Translations under genes and position numbers: made by a program | The notes under the pieces: generated by a model | The model's input: only the letters and a program-made list of their open reading frames with translations | The model's database searches: none | What the model was told of the DNA's origin: nothing | Shown here: in pieces, positions 1 through 8,095 of the stretch | Layout: each line of letters starts with the position of its first letter | How positions within the stretch are numbered: position 1 is the first letter of the stretch | DNA from: Pseudomonas arsenicoxydans | GTDB lineage: Bacteria > Pseudomonadota > Gammaproteobacteria > Pseudomonadales > Pseudomonadaceae | Assembly (NCBI RefSeq): GCF_006438915.1 | Contig: NZ_RCZE01000013.1 | Span: 186,001-250,000 of the forward strand | DNA: 64,000 nucleotides | Reading direction: 5' to 3'

Positions 1-1
1 G

Positions 2-112
2 ATCCGCAAGGTGCCGGCGATGGCGCGTTATCGTGGGCAGGCGTCCAACGTCTTCGTGACGGCGGTGGGCCTGGTGGCGATTACAGCGTTGATCTACTCG
101 CTGACCGCGTGA
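2..112 (+). CDS. C-terminal end of a membrane protein (partial)
   Basis: Only the last 36 codons are present, open from the window edge and ending in TGA. The tail is a short basic stretch (K-V-P-A-M-A-R-Y-R) followed by about 18 hydrophobic residues (V-F-V-T-A-V-G-L-V-A-I-T-A-L-I-Y-S-L), which reads as a final transmembrane helix. The family cannot be told from so little. A strong terminator 45 bases downstream closes this transcription unit before sulP. Confidence 0.6.
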   Translation: MRKVPAMARYRGQASNVFVTAVGLVAITALIYSLTA

Positions 113-156
113 TCGTTCGGCCTGCTCGCGCAGCGCCGGATTGACAGCTACAGTGG

Positions 157-189
157 CCGCTGCACGTGATACGTGCAGCGGTTTTTTTT
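157..189 (+). terminator. Rho-independent terminator of the upstream gene
   Basis: A perfect 11-bp stem, CCGCTGCACGT / ACGTGCAGCGG, has a three-base loop (GAT) and is followed directly by eight T. It lies between the partial membrane gene and sulP. It also overlaps the 5' end of the longest possible sulP reading frame (TTG at 141), which argues against that start. Confidence 0.9.
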
Positions 190-206
190 CGCCTGGAGAC
201 ACCGGA

Positions 207-1859
207 TTGCCCAGCGCCTCACCCCCAAATCTCACCGACCAACCCAATCGCTGGCAGGACCTGTTGGCCGGGTTGTCGATTGCCGGCCTGTTGCTGCCCG
301 AAGCGGTCGCTTACTCCAGCATCGCCGCCGTAGCCCCGCAAGCCGGGGTGATCGCCTTGTTTGCCGGTTTGCTGTGTTTTGGGCTGTTCGGTACCAGCCG
401 TTTCGCCATTGTCTCGGCGACATCCTCGTCGGCAGCGGTGTTGGCAGCCGCCACCGCAACGCTGGCCAACGGCGATCCGCAATTGCGCTCGACCCTGGCC
501 ATCGGCCTGGTGTTGGTGACCGGCGCGTTCTTTTTGTTGGCCGGGTTGTTCAAGTTGGGCAGCGTGACCTCGTTCATCGCAAAACCGGTGCTGCGTGGTT
601 TTGCCTTTGGCCTGGCGCTGACCATCATCCTCAAGCAAGTCGCCAGTGTGGTCGGTGTGCACCTGAGCGACGGCAATCTGGTGCGTTTTCTGCCGCAACT
701 GCTGGAGCAACTGCCGCAATGGAATTGGGTGGCGGCGAGTGTCGCCGCCGTGGCGTTGGCCTTGCTGGTGCTGTTTGCAAGGTTTCGGCGCTTGCCGGGC
801 GGCTTGTTGGTGGTGGTGATCGGGATTGCGGCGAGTCAATGGCTGAACCTGCCGGCGTATGGCGTGAAGTTGATCGGCGTGATCGATCTGAGCCTGGAAG
901 TGCCGAAGCTGCCGGTGTTGCCGTTTACTGACTGGTTGCGCCTGGGTGAATTGGCTTTTGCGATGGTGATGATCCTGTACGCGGAGTCTTACGGCTCGAT
1001 CAGCGCCTACGCGCTCAAGCACGGCGACCGGATCTCGTCGAACCGCGATCTGCTGGCGCTGGGTGCGTCCAACTTGTTGTCCGGTTTGTTCCATGGGATG
1101 CCGGCGGGGGCAGGGTACTCGGCAACGTCGGCTAATGAAGCGGCGGGAGCTACTTCGCGACTGGCCGGAGGCGTGGCGGCGCTGGTGGTGTTGCTTATCG
1201 TTTTGACCGTGTTGCCCTTTATTGCCCTGACCCCGGAGCCGATTCTCGCCGCCATCGTCATCCATGCCCTGGCCCGAGGCTTGAGCCTGCAACCGCTGGG
1301 ACGTTATTTCATCTGGCGGCGTGACCGGTTGCTGGTCATCTGCGCGGTGGCCGCCGTGTTGGTGCTGGGTGTGCTGGACGGGTTGCTGCTGTCGGTGGCA
1401 ATCAGTGTGGTGTTGATGCTCAAGCAACTGTCGGCGGCGGACATTCAGATCCTCGGGCGCATCGATGGCGGCCACGACTTTGTGGATCTGCAACTCCATC
1501 CGACGGCGCAAGTGGTGCCTGGGGTGTTGATCGTCCGGCCGGGGGAGGCGTTGTTCTTTGCCAACGTCGAGCGGATTCTGGGCAGCACGCTGCACTTGAT
1601 CCGCCATTCGCAGACGCCGATTCATTCGGTGGTTCTCAGCCTGGAGGAATCGCCGGATCTGGATGGCACCAGTATTGAAGCGTTGCAGGTGTTTTTTGTG
1701 CGGGTGCGGGGGGAGGGGAAGCAGTTGGTGTTGGCCCGCCTAAAGGATTCGGCGCAAATGGCATTGTCGGCGTTGCCGCAAGTGAAGGAGACACAGGTGA
1801 TCCTCAGCGGCCTGAGCGTGGATGGTGCGGTGCAACAAGCCCTCAAGACCTACCCATAA
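207..1859 (+). CDS. SulP family inorganic anion transporter with STAS domain
   Basis: Inner-membrane permease of the SulP/SLC26 family, which moves sulfate, bicarbonate or related anions. The N-terminal part has the family's early signature (L-L-P-E-A-V-A-Y near residues 28-35) and around a dozen hydrophobic segments to about residue 410. The last 120 residues form a STAS domain (V-V-L-S-L-E-E-S-P-D-L-D-G-T-S). The start chosen is TTG at 207, preceded by GGAGA at 195-199 with seven bases between. The longer frame from TTG 141 would begin inside a transcription terminator. The product is 550 residues, normal for the family. The substrate cannot be assigned, and no carbonic anhydrase gene is adjacent. 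The gene stands alone and is followed by a REP pair. Confidence 0.88.
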   Translation: MPSASPPNLTDQPNRWQDLLAGLSIAGLLLPEAVAYSSIAAVAPQAGVIALFAGLLCFGLFGTSRFAIVSATSSSAAVLAAATATLANGDPQLRSTLAIGLVLVTGAFFLLAGLFKLGSVTSFIAKPVLRGFAFGLALTIILKQVASVVGVHLSDGNLVRFLPQLLEQLPQWNWVAASVAAVALALLVLFARFRRLPGGLLVVVIGIAASQWLNLPAYGVKLIGVIDLSLEVPKLPVLPFTDWLRLGELAFAMVMILYAESYGSISAYALKHGDRISSNRDLLALGASNLLSGLFHGMPAGAGYSATSANEAAGATSRLAGGVAALVVLLIVLTVLPFIALTPEPILAAIVIHALARGLSLQPLGRYFIWRRDRLLVICAVAAVLVLGVLDGLLLSVAISVVLMLKQLSAADIQILGRIDGGHDFVDLQLHPTAQVVPGVLIVRPGEALFFANVERILGSTLHLIRHSQTPIHSVVLSLEESPDLDGTSIEALQVFFVRVRGEGKQLVLARLKDSAQMALSALPQVKETQVILSGLSVDGAVQQALKTYP

Positions 1860-1862
1860 CCC

Positions 1863-1952
1863 TGTGGGAGCAGGCTTGCTCGCGAAGGCGGTGGATCAGT
1901 CAACAATGAGGCCGGCTGACACACCGCCTTCGCGAGCAAGCCCGCTCCCACA
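1863..1952. repeat. REP inverted pair (REPIN-like)
   Basis: Two copies of the Pseudomonas REP core in opposite orientation (GAGCAGGCTTGCTCGCG at the left, its complement with GCTTGCTCGCGAAGGCGG at the right) flank about 30 unrelated bases. It lies between sulP and the acnB terminator, and similar pairs recur six more times in this window. Such elements are mobilised in trans by REP-associated transposases (RAYT); none is encoded here. Confidence 0.85.
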
Positions 1953-1989
1953 AGGGATTTGTGTAAGGGCATAGCCATGTAGCAGGCAT

Positions 1990-2027
1990 AAAAAAACGCC
2001 CCTCATCTCGCGATGGGCGGCGTTTTT
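1990..2027 (-). terminator. Rho-independent terminator of acnB
   Basis: Read on the minus strand, AACGCC.GCCCATC pairs with GATGAGGGGCGTT across a short loop and is followed by a run of T. It starts about 16 bases after the acnB stop codon. Confidence 0.85.
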
Positions 2028-2042
2028 CATGGCGTTGCAGCG

Positions 2043-4652
2043 TTACGCTTGAACCACTGGAATGTTGGCGTTCGCAGCAGCTTCACGGAACTCGGCGATC
2101 TGGTCGAAGGACAGGTAGCGGTAGACATCGGCCGCCATGCTGTCGATCTTGCCAGCGTATTCCATGTACTCCTCGACGGTCGGCAGGCGACCCAGGATGG
2201 ACGCCACGGACGCCAGCTCGGCCGAAGCCAGGTAGACGTTCGCGCCGTCACCCAGACGGTTCGGGAAGTTACGGGTCGACGTCGACACAACAGTCGAGTT
2301 CGGCTCTACACGTGCCTGGTTACCCATGCACAGCGAGCAGCCCGGCATTTCCATGCGCGCGCCGGCTTTGCCGTAGATGCCGTAGTAGCCTTCTTCGGTC
2401 AGTTGGTGAGCGTCCATTTTGGTCGGCGGCGACAGCCACAGACGGGTTGGAAGCTGACCCTTGACCTGATCCAGCAGCTTGCCGGCCGCGCGGAAGTGAC
2501 CGATGTTGGTCATGCACGAACCGATGAACACTTCGTCGATCTTCTCGCCAGCAACGCTGGACAGCAGACGGGCGTCGTCCGGGTCGTTTGGCGCGCAGAG
2601 CACAGGCTCTTTGATGTCGGCCAGGTCGATTTCGATGATTTCAGCGTATTCGGCGTCAGCATCGGCAACCATCAGCTCAGGGTTGGCAACCCAGGCTTCC
2701 ATCGCTTGGGCGCGACGTTCCAGAGTACGTGCATCGCCGTAGCCTTCGCCGATCATCCAGCGCAGCAGGGTGATGTTGGAGTTCAGGTACTCGGTGATGG
2801 AGTCTTTCGACAGCTTGATGGTGCAACCGGCAGCCGAACGTTCAGCCGAGGCGTCGGACAGCTCGAAAGCCTGTTCGATGCTCAGGTTGTCCAAGCCTTC
2901 GATTTCAAGGATGCGGCCGGAGAAGGCGTTCTTCTTGCCTTTCTTCTCAACGGTCAACAGGCCAGCCTGAATCGCGAAGTAAGGAATGGCGTGAACCAGG
3001 TCACGCAGGGTGACGCCCGGTTGCATCTTGCCTTTGAAACGCACCAGGATCGATTCCGGCATGTCCAGCGGCATAACGCCGGTGGCCGCAGCAAACGCAA
3101 CCAGACCGGAACCGGCCGGGAACGAAATGCCCATTGGGAAACGGGTGTGCGAGTCACCACCGGTACCGACGGTGTCCGGCAGCAGCATGCGGTTCAGCCA
3201 GCTGTGGATGATGCCGTCGCCCGGACGCAGGGAAACGCCGCCGCGGGTCATGATGAAGTCTGGCAGGGTGTGGTGGGTGGTCACGTCGATCGGCTTGGGG
3301 TAAGCCGCGGTGTGGCAGAAGGACTGCATCACCAGATCGGTCGAGAAGCCCAGGCACGCCAGGTCTTTCAGTTCGTCACGGGTCATAGGACCGGTGGTGT
3401 CCTGAGAACCGACGGTGGTCATTTTCGGTTCGCAGTAGGTGCCAGGACGAACGCCTTTGCCTTCTGGCAGACCGCACGCCTTGCCGACCATTTTCTGTGC
3501 CAGGGTGAAACCCTTGCCGGTGTCGACAGGTGCTTCTGGCAGTTTGAACAGATCGGTTGGGCCCAGGCCCAGTTCAGCGCGCGCCTTGTCGGTCAGACCG
3601 CGACCGATGATCAGCGGGATACGGCCGCCAGCACGAACTTCGTCCAACAGCACCGGCGTCTTCATTTCGAAGGTGGTCAGGACTTCGTCGGTGCCGTGTT
3701 TGCAGACTTTGCCAGCATGCGGATACAGGTCGATCACGTCGCCCATGTGCATGTTGGAAACGTCGAACTCGATGGGCAGGGCGCCGGCATCTTCCATGGT
3801 GTTGTAGAAGATTGGAGCGATCTTGCTGCCGAAGCAGAAACCGCCAGCACGCTTGTTCGGAACGTGAGGAACGTCGTCACCGAAGAACCACAGTACCGAG
3901 TTGGTTGCCGATTTACGCGACGAACCAGTACCGACCACGTCACCGACGTAGGCGATCGGGAAGCCTTGACCGCGCATTTCTTCGATCTGCTTCATCGGGC
4001 CGGTCACGCCTTGGACGTCAGGCACGATGCCTTCACGGGCCATTTTCAGCATGGCCAGGGCGTGCAGCGGGATATCCGGGCGGGACCAGGCATCCGGGGC
4101 AGGGGACAGGTCGTCGGTGTTGGTTTCGCCGGTGACCTTGAACACACGCAGGCTGATCTTGTCGGCCAGGGTCGGACGGTTCTGGAACCACTCGCCGTCA
4201 GCCCAGGATTGCAGCACGCCCTTGGCGTGTTCGTTGCCGTTCTTGGCTTTTTCAGCGACGTCGTGGAACGCATCGAACATCAGCAGGGTGTGCTTGAGTT
4301 GAGCGGCAGCGACTGGAGCCAGTTCGGTGCTGTCGAGCAGGTCAACCAGGGTCACGATGTTGTAGCCGCCCTGCATGGTGCCGAGCAGTTCAACAGCGCG
4401 CTTCTTGTCGATCAGAGGGGAGGTTGCTTCGCCTTTGGCCAGGGCGGACAGGAAACCAGCCTTGACATAGGCTGCTTCGTCCACGCCAGGTGGAATGCGA
4501 TTGGTGATCAGGTCAACGAGGAAAGCTTCTTCGCCAGCCGGGGGATTCTTCAGCAGCTCGACCAGGCCTGCAGTTTGTTCGGCGTTAAGCGGCTGGGGAA
4601 CGATACCCAGTGCTGCACGCTCTTCGATATGTTTGCGGTAGGCTTCAAGCAC
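2043..4652 (-). CDS. acnB: Aconitate hydratase B (bifunctional 2-methylisocitrate dehydratase)
   Basis: Cytoplasmic [4Fe-4S] enzyme of the TCA cycle that interconverts citrate and isocitrate. AcnB enzymes also act on 2-methylisocitrate. The protein (869 residues; E. coli AcnB has 865) starts with the AcnB-specific HEAT-like domain (L-E-A-Y-R-K-H-I-E-E-R). Near the C-terminus it has the cluster cysteines in F-I-G-S-C-M-T-N and G-C-S-L-C-M-G-N-Q. The start is GTG at 4652, with GAGGG eight bases ahead on the minus strand; the ATG 48 bases further out would add a tail foreign to the family. It is monocistronic with its own terminator. The 911-residue antisense frame over this gene is a codon-bias shadow. 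Confidence 0.96.
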   Translation of the reverse strand: MLEAYRKHIEERAALGIVPQPLNAEQTAGLVELLKNPPAGEEAFLVDLITNRIPPGVDEAAYVKAGFLSALAKGEATSPLIDKKRAVELLGTMQGGYNIVTLVDLLDSTELAPVAAAQLKHTLLMFDAFHDVAEKAKNGNEHAKGVLQSWADGEWFQNRPTLADKISLRVFKVTGETNTDDLSPAPDAWSRPDIPLHALAMLKMAREGIVPDVQGVTGPMKQIEEMRGQGFPIAYVGDVVGTGSSRKSATNSVLWFFGDDVPHVPNKRAGGFCFGSKIAPIFYNTMEDAGALPIEFDVSNMHMGDVIDLYPHAGKVCKHGTDEVLTTFEMKTPVLLDEVRAGGRIPLIIGRGLTDKARAELGLGPTDLFKLPEAPVDTGKGFTLAQKMVGKACGLPEGKGVRPGTYCEPKMTTVGSQDTTGPMTRDELKDLACLGFSTDLVMQSFCHTAAYPKPIDVTTHHTLPDFIMTRGGVSLRPGDGIIHSWLNRMLLPDTVGTGGDSHTRFPMGISFPAGSGLVAFAAATGVMPLDMPESILVRFKGKMQPGVTLRDLVHAIPYFAIQAGLLTVEKKGKKNAFSGRILEIEGLDNLSIEQAFELSDASAERSAAGCTIKLSKDSITEYLNSNITLLRWMIGEGYGDARTLERRAQAMEAWVANPELMVADADAEYAEIIEIDLADIKEPVLCAPNDPDDARLLSSVAGEKIDEVFIGSCMTNIGHFRAAGKLLDQVKGQLPTRLWLSPPTKMDAHQLTEEGYYGIYGKAGARMEMPGCSLCMGNQARVEPNSTVVSTSTRNFPNRLGDGANVYLASAELASVASILGRLPTVEEYMEYAGKIDSMAADVYRYLSFDQIAEFREAAANANIPVVQA

Positions 4653-5059
4653 AGTTATTACCCTCATCAGTGGTCCCAAATGGGTGTCCGGGACGCTCAT
4701 CCCGAAATTGCCGTACTCATGCGCTGCGTGGCGTTGTGGGCCACTTAGCCAGAATTACCGACAATTCCTTACAGAAGCTGCTTTCAAAGTTTTACGCCTG
4801 CAGAACGGGAGCTGATGAGGGTTGGCGTTGGGCTTTTCCCCGCTGGAAAAACCCTTCGCCAACACCGCTCTGAAGGAACGACTGTGCTCGTGACGCTTTG
4901 AAAACAGCTTCTAACGGACATTGGCGCCTTAAAAGGCTGGCTGATTCTACGGCAAAAAAAAATTAAAGGTAAGTTAGCCCCTGAACTTTGAGGGGTGATG
5001 AATGTTAGACAAAGGGCTAACATGCCCGCCTGTTCTGCTTTCCCGTGTTTTGCCTACCT
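4653..5059. other. Intergenic region between acnB and the DUF1289 gene, with two hairpins
   Basis: These 407 bases between divergent genes hold no credible coding frame. They must contain both promoters. Two inverted repeats stand out. At 4821-4863, GTTGGCG/CGCCAAC arms enclose inner TTTTCC/GGAAAA arms; this may be a relative of the GTTGGCG hairpin at 15481. At 4973-5021, GTTAGCCC pairs with GGGCTAAC, and a nested CCCCT/AGGGG stem (4978-4994) shares bases with the outer one. The stretch 4954-4967 is A-rich. Confidence 0.6.
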
Positions 5060-5530
5060 ATGCCCAATCAGACCATCAAGACTCCCTGCGTCGGCCTCTG
5101 CTCCACTGTTTACGGTGACCTGGTGTGCCGTGGCTGCAAGCGTTTCCACCACGAAGTGATCAACTGGAATGGTTACAACGAGGAGGAGAAGCGCGCGGTA
5201 TGGCTGCGTCTTGAGCAATTGTTGTCCCAGGTGATGGCCAGCAAGCTGGAGGTTTTCGACGCCCAGCGCCTGCGTCTGCAGCTGGAGCAACGCAAGATTC
5301 GCTTTGTGCCGCATCAGTCGGAGTATTGCTGGGCGTATCAGCTGATTGCCCGTGGGGCGCGGGTGATCAACAACCTGGAGGCGTACGGGATGGTGCTGAT
5401 GCCGGAGTTTCGTGACTGGAACCTGCCGGAATTGCGTGATGCCATTGATCGGGAATTCTTTTTGCTGTCTGAGGCGCATTACCAACGGTACATCGCGCCG
5501 GGCTTTCTAAAAGACGCCTTCGGCGCCTGA
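5060..5530 (+). CDS. DUF1289 family protein with N-terminal four-cysteine motif
   Basis: 156-residue cytoplasmic protein of unknown biochemical function. The N-terminal DUF1289 signature has cysteines 10, 14, 23 and 26 (C-V-G-L-C, then L-V-C-R-G-C-K-R), likely binding zinc or an iron-sulfur centre. The remaining 120 residues are longer than in minimal DUF1289 proteins and rich in charged helices. The start is ATG 5060; an in-frame GTG at 5045 is possible but less likely. It sits between acnB and a universal stress protein, the same neighbours as in P. aeruginosa (recalled synteny). Identity of the family is firm; the function is not known. Confidence 0.85.
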   Translation: MPNQTIKTPCVGLCSTVYGDLVCRGCKRFHHEVINWNGYNEEEKRAVWLRLEQLLSQVMASKLEVFDAQRLRLQLEQRKIRFVPHQSEYCWAYQLIARGARVINNLEAYGMVLMPEFRDWNLPELRDAIDREFFLLSEAHYQRYIAPGFLKDAFGA

Positions 5531-5532
5531 AA

Positions 5533-5620
5533 GCTTCGCGAGCAAGCCCGCTCCCACATTTAACCGAGTTCCACCAGTGGAATGCGATCGAATGTGGGAG
5601 CGGGCTTGCTCGCGAAGGCG
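5533..5620. repeat. REP inverted pair
   Basis: Left copy GCTTCGCGAGCAAGCCCGCT and right copy with GCGGGCTTGCTCGCGAAGGC lie in opposite orientation with about 35 bases between. The element lies between convergent genes (DUF1289 and usp) and could act as a bidirectional hairpin at their shared 3' ends. Confidence 0.85.
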
Positions 5621-5641
5621 TCAGATCCGACACCGCCCATC

Positions 5642-6502
5642 TCAATGCTGAGCCAATTCCTCAAGGTGATCCTCAATCTCCTGCGGCTTGAGCACCAACA
5701 CATCACTCTCCACCGAATCCAGCACCACTTCCGCCGTATTGCCGATCAACGCCCCCGACAACCCCGACCGTGCCACGGTGCCAATCACAGTCACCGCCGC
5801 CTGCAGCTTGTGCACCATGAACGGAATCAACACATCCGCCGGACCTTCCTCGATATGCAAATGCGCATCGTCGATGTCGAATTCCGCCTGGAATGCCTTG
5901 CACTGCTCGCGATAGCGTGCCTCGATGGTTTCCTTGAGCTGGAAGGTCGGGTCGGCCGACGACAGCATGGGCGACGGATGCGCACTGATTACGTGCAGAT
6001 GCGCCTTGGCCAGAATGGCGATGTCATAGCCGTGATCGATGATGGTGTTGTGCAGGTGACGGTGTTCGCCGTCGCTGTTGCCTACATCGATGGCAGCCAG
6101 AATGACTTTGTCTTTCCAGGAACCGGCCGTTTTCACCAGCAGTACCGGCGTCGGGCATTCACGCAGCAGTTTCCAGTCATCCGGGGTCAGTAGCGCCTTT
6201 TTCAGCGGGCTGTCCGGGTAATGCTGCTTGACCACCAGCCCGCAGCCCTCGGCCTGCTGCACATCGATAATCGTTTGGTGCAGGCTTTCGTTCCAGGCCT
6301 GTTCGGTGGTGACGCTAAAGCCGTCCGCCAACAACGCTGCCTTGAGCACGCCCAACATAGCGCTATGGTCATGTTTGCGGTCACCGACCAGCAGGTGCAA
6401 GTGCGCCTGGGTCACTCCGGCAATCAATTTGGCCCGTTTGAGCGCCAGGCTCTCCGAGTGTTCGGGTTCGATGACCACCAGGATGCTGCGAATGGCTTGC
6501 AT
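5642..6502 (-). CDS. Universal stress protein, tandem UspA domains (UspE type)
   Basis: 286-residue cytoplasmic protein with two UspA folds in tandem. The first runs from residue 1 (I-L-V-V-I-E-P) to about 135. The second starts near K-V-I-L-A-A-I-D-V and ends with the family's nucleotide-loop sequence (V-I-G-T-V-A-R-S-G-L-S-G-A-L-I-G-N-T-A-E). The last motif matches the G-2x-G-9x-G-S/T type, so ATP binding by the C-terminal domain is plausible. The start is ATG 6502, with GGAG nine bases upstream; the ATG at 6517 overlaps that ribosome site. It is divergent from miaE. UspE-like proteins are stress- and anaerobiosis-linked; no regulator site was recognised here. Confidence 0.88.
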   Translation of the reverse strand: MQAIRSILVVIEPEHSESLALKRAKLIAGVTQAHLHLLVGDRKHDHSAMLGVLKAALLADGFSVTTEQAWNESLHQTIIDVQQAEGCGLVVKQHYPDSPLKKALLTPDDWKLLRECPTPVLLVKTAGSWKDKVILAAIDVGNSDGEHRHLHNTIIDHGYDIAILAKAHLHVISAHPSPMLSSADPTFQLKETIEARYREQCKAFQAEFDIDDAHLHIEEGPADVLIPFMVHKLQAAVTVIGTVARSGLSGALIGNTAEVVLDSVESDVLVLKPQEIEDHLEELAQH

Positions 6503-6664
6503 GATCGGGATCTCCATAAACGGCTAAAAAGCACGGCGTTGCACAACTATAGTTGCTGCTCGCCAACCGGGTACTTGATGCATATCAACGGTTGGCGACT
6601 GGTGGTCTGCCGGCAGGCCGGTATAATCGGCGCCCTTCGTTTTGACCATTTATCCGTGAGCCCC

Positions 6665-7273
6665 ATGATCCTTCCCGAAATTCACGAGTTCCTCGGCTGC
6701 CGTACCCCTGACGGCTGGGTGCAGGCCGCATTGGCCGATCAGGAAACCTTGCTGATCGACCACAAGAACTGCGAATTCAAGGCCGCCAGCACGGCGCTGA
6801 GCCTGATTGCCAAGTATCACTCCCACGTCGACCTGATCAACCTGATGTCGCGTCTGGCCCGGGAAGAACTGGTGCACCACGAGCAAGTCATGCGCCTGAT
6901 GAAAAAGCGCAAGATCGAGCTGCGCCAGTTGTCCGCCGGGCGCTACGCCTCGGGCCTGCGCAAAGTGGTGCGCAGCCATGAGCCGGTGAAACTGGTGGAT
7001 ACGCTGGTGGTGGGGGCTTTCATCGAAGCCCGCAGCTGCGAGCGTTTCGAGGCACTGGTGCCGCATCTGGACGAAGAACTGGGCAAGTTCTACTTCGGCC
7101 TGCTGAAAAGCGAGGCCCGGCATTTCCAGGGTTACCTGAAGCTGGCCTACCAGTACGGCGACGCAAAGGACATCGCCCAAGTGATCGACAAGGTGCGCGC
7201 GGCCGAGCAGGAACTGATCGAGTCACCGGACGTGGAGTTCCGTTTCCACAGCGGTGTGCCTGCTGCGGCCTGA
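6665..7273 (+). CDS. miaE: tRNA-(ms2io6A)-hydroxylase
   Basis: Non-heme diiron monooxygenase that hydroxylates the isopentenyl group of ms2i6A37 in tRNA. The 202-residue product matches the family in length. It shows the ferritin-like ligand helices: E37 in N-C-E-F-K-A-A-S, then E-E-L-V-H-H-E at 67-73, E-A-R-S-C-E-R-F near 120, and E-A-R-H-F near 150. ATG 6665 is chosen; GTG 6656 is an alternative three codons earlier. A much longer open frame starting at 6221 only reads through the usp antisense strand. A TATAAT box lies at 6622-6627, about 40 bases before the start. MiaA and MiaB act before it and are not in the window. Confidence 0.92.
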   Translation: MILPEIHEFLGCRTPDGWVQAALADQETLLIDHKNCEFKAASTALSLIAKYHSHVDLINLMSRLAREELVHHEQVMRLMKKRKIELRQLSAGRYASGLRKVVRSHEPVKLVDTLVVGAFIEARSCERFEALVPHLDEELGKFYFGLLKSEARHFQGYLKLAYQYGDAKDIAQVIDKVRAAEQELIESPDVEFRFHSGVPAAA

Positions 7274-7286
7274 CGGTTAAAGCGCC

Positions 7287-7775
7287 TTAGCGGCTCAAGC
7301 CGAGGCGTTCATGCCAATCGGCAATGGACTCCTCGGGATACACCTCGAACTGCTGATCACCCGCATGCACCTCAATCTCCACCCACGGTGCTTTTGAACC
7401 GAGCATCAAATGCGTGTGCTCCGGTGGTACCGGCAGCGGCGTGTCGATGGCGGATGCGAACGGGTGGATCAGCTCCGGCCATTCAGGGCTGAACAGCCAC
7501 AGTCCCGTGCCACACAGCGAGCAGAAATGCCGCTCGGCGCTGCTGCTGTGCGCACGTTTATCGCCTTCATCTTTCATGCGCGCATGGTAGATCGCGATGT
7601 GTTTGCGACCGCGAACCTTGAGGCTTCCGGCATCGCCGCCGAGGTTGATCGCAAACCCGCCGCCGCCCTGGGTCTTGCGACAAATCGAGCAGTAGCAACG
7701 CTGATAAGGGTAGGGGTGGGCGCTGTTCAAACTGAACGACACCGCACCGCAATGGCAGGAACCTTCGAGTTGCAT
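7287..7775 (-). CDS. GFA-family (CENP-V/GFA domain) zinc protein
   Basis: 162-residue protein of the glutathione-dependent formaldehyde-activating (GFA) fold. The zinc-binding cysteines are visible: C7 and C9 in S-C-H-C-G, a C-Y-C-S-I-C group at 27-32, and C85/C88 in F-C-S-L-C-G-T. A strong ribosome site (GGAGG, five bases before ATG 7775) fixes the start. Most bacterial members have no proven reaction, and the original formaldehyde-glutathione role should not be assumed. Convergent with miaE, 13 bases apart. The next gene upstream on the same strand is a thioesterase remnant. Confidence 0.85.
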   Translation of the reverse strand: MQLEGSCHCGAVSFSLNSAHPYPYQRCYCSICRKTQGGGGFAINLGGDAGSLKVRGRKHIAIYHARMKDEGDKRAHSSSAERHFCSLCGTGLWLFSPEWPELIHPFASAIDTPLPVPPEHTHLMLGSKAPWVEIEVHAGDQQFEVYPEESIADWHERLGLSR

Positions 7776-7812
7776 GGCAACCTCCGATCGGACTGGGTTT
7801 TATCCAGACAGA

Positions 7813-8075
7813 CTAGACCGGCACCAGAATCGCATCACCCGTCGCCACCAGTTTGAGTTGATCACCGCTCCGGGCAAACAGCTCGGCGCGGGCGAATACC
7901 TGCTTCTTCCCGGCCTTCACCACCCGACCGCGAGCGAAGAACACTTCACCAACGGCGGGCGCCAGGCAGTTGACCGAGAAGTGAGAGGCCAGCACGTTGC
8001 CGGCGACCGTGCCAGCGGCAAAACCGCACGCAGTCCCGCTAGACGCCCGCAAATGGCCAAGGCAGCATGGAGGCC
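7813..8075 (-). pseudogene. Remnant of a PaaI-family (hot-dog) thioesterase
   Basis: Residues from T-A-C-G-F-A-A to V-A-T-G-D-A-I-L read as the second half of a PaaI-like hot-dog thioesterase (L-A-P-A-V-G-E-V-F-F-A-R-G-R-V is typical). That family is normally about 140 residues; here only about 75 remain and the catalytic N-terminal half is missing. Just upstream, a different reading frame (about 8075 to 8055) gives G-L-H-A-A-L-A, which is what should precede the active-site helix, so there is at least one frameshift. A stop codon lies directly before that piece, and no ribosome site precedes the open frame starting at TTG 8052. The LysR gene begins just beyond. Confidence 0.6.
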
Positions 8076-8095
8076 TTAATCTTCAAGGCTGACTC

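Noticed and set aside
2013..4748. 911-residue open frame on the plus strand across acnB
   Set aside because: It runs antisense through the whole acnB gene, has no homology-like motifs and no ribosome site, and is explained by high-GC codon bias. The same holds for the 611-residue frame antisense to pepN.
6221..7273. 350-residue form of MiaE
   Set aside because: The N-terminal 148 residues are antisense to the usp gene; the family starts at 6665.
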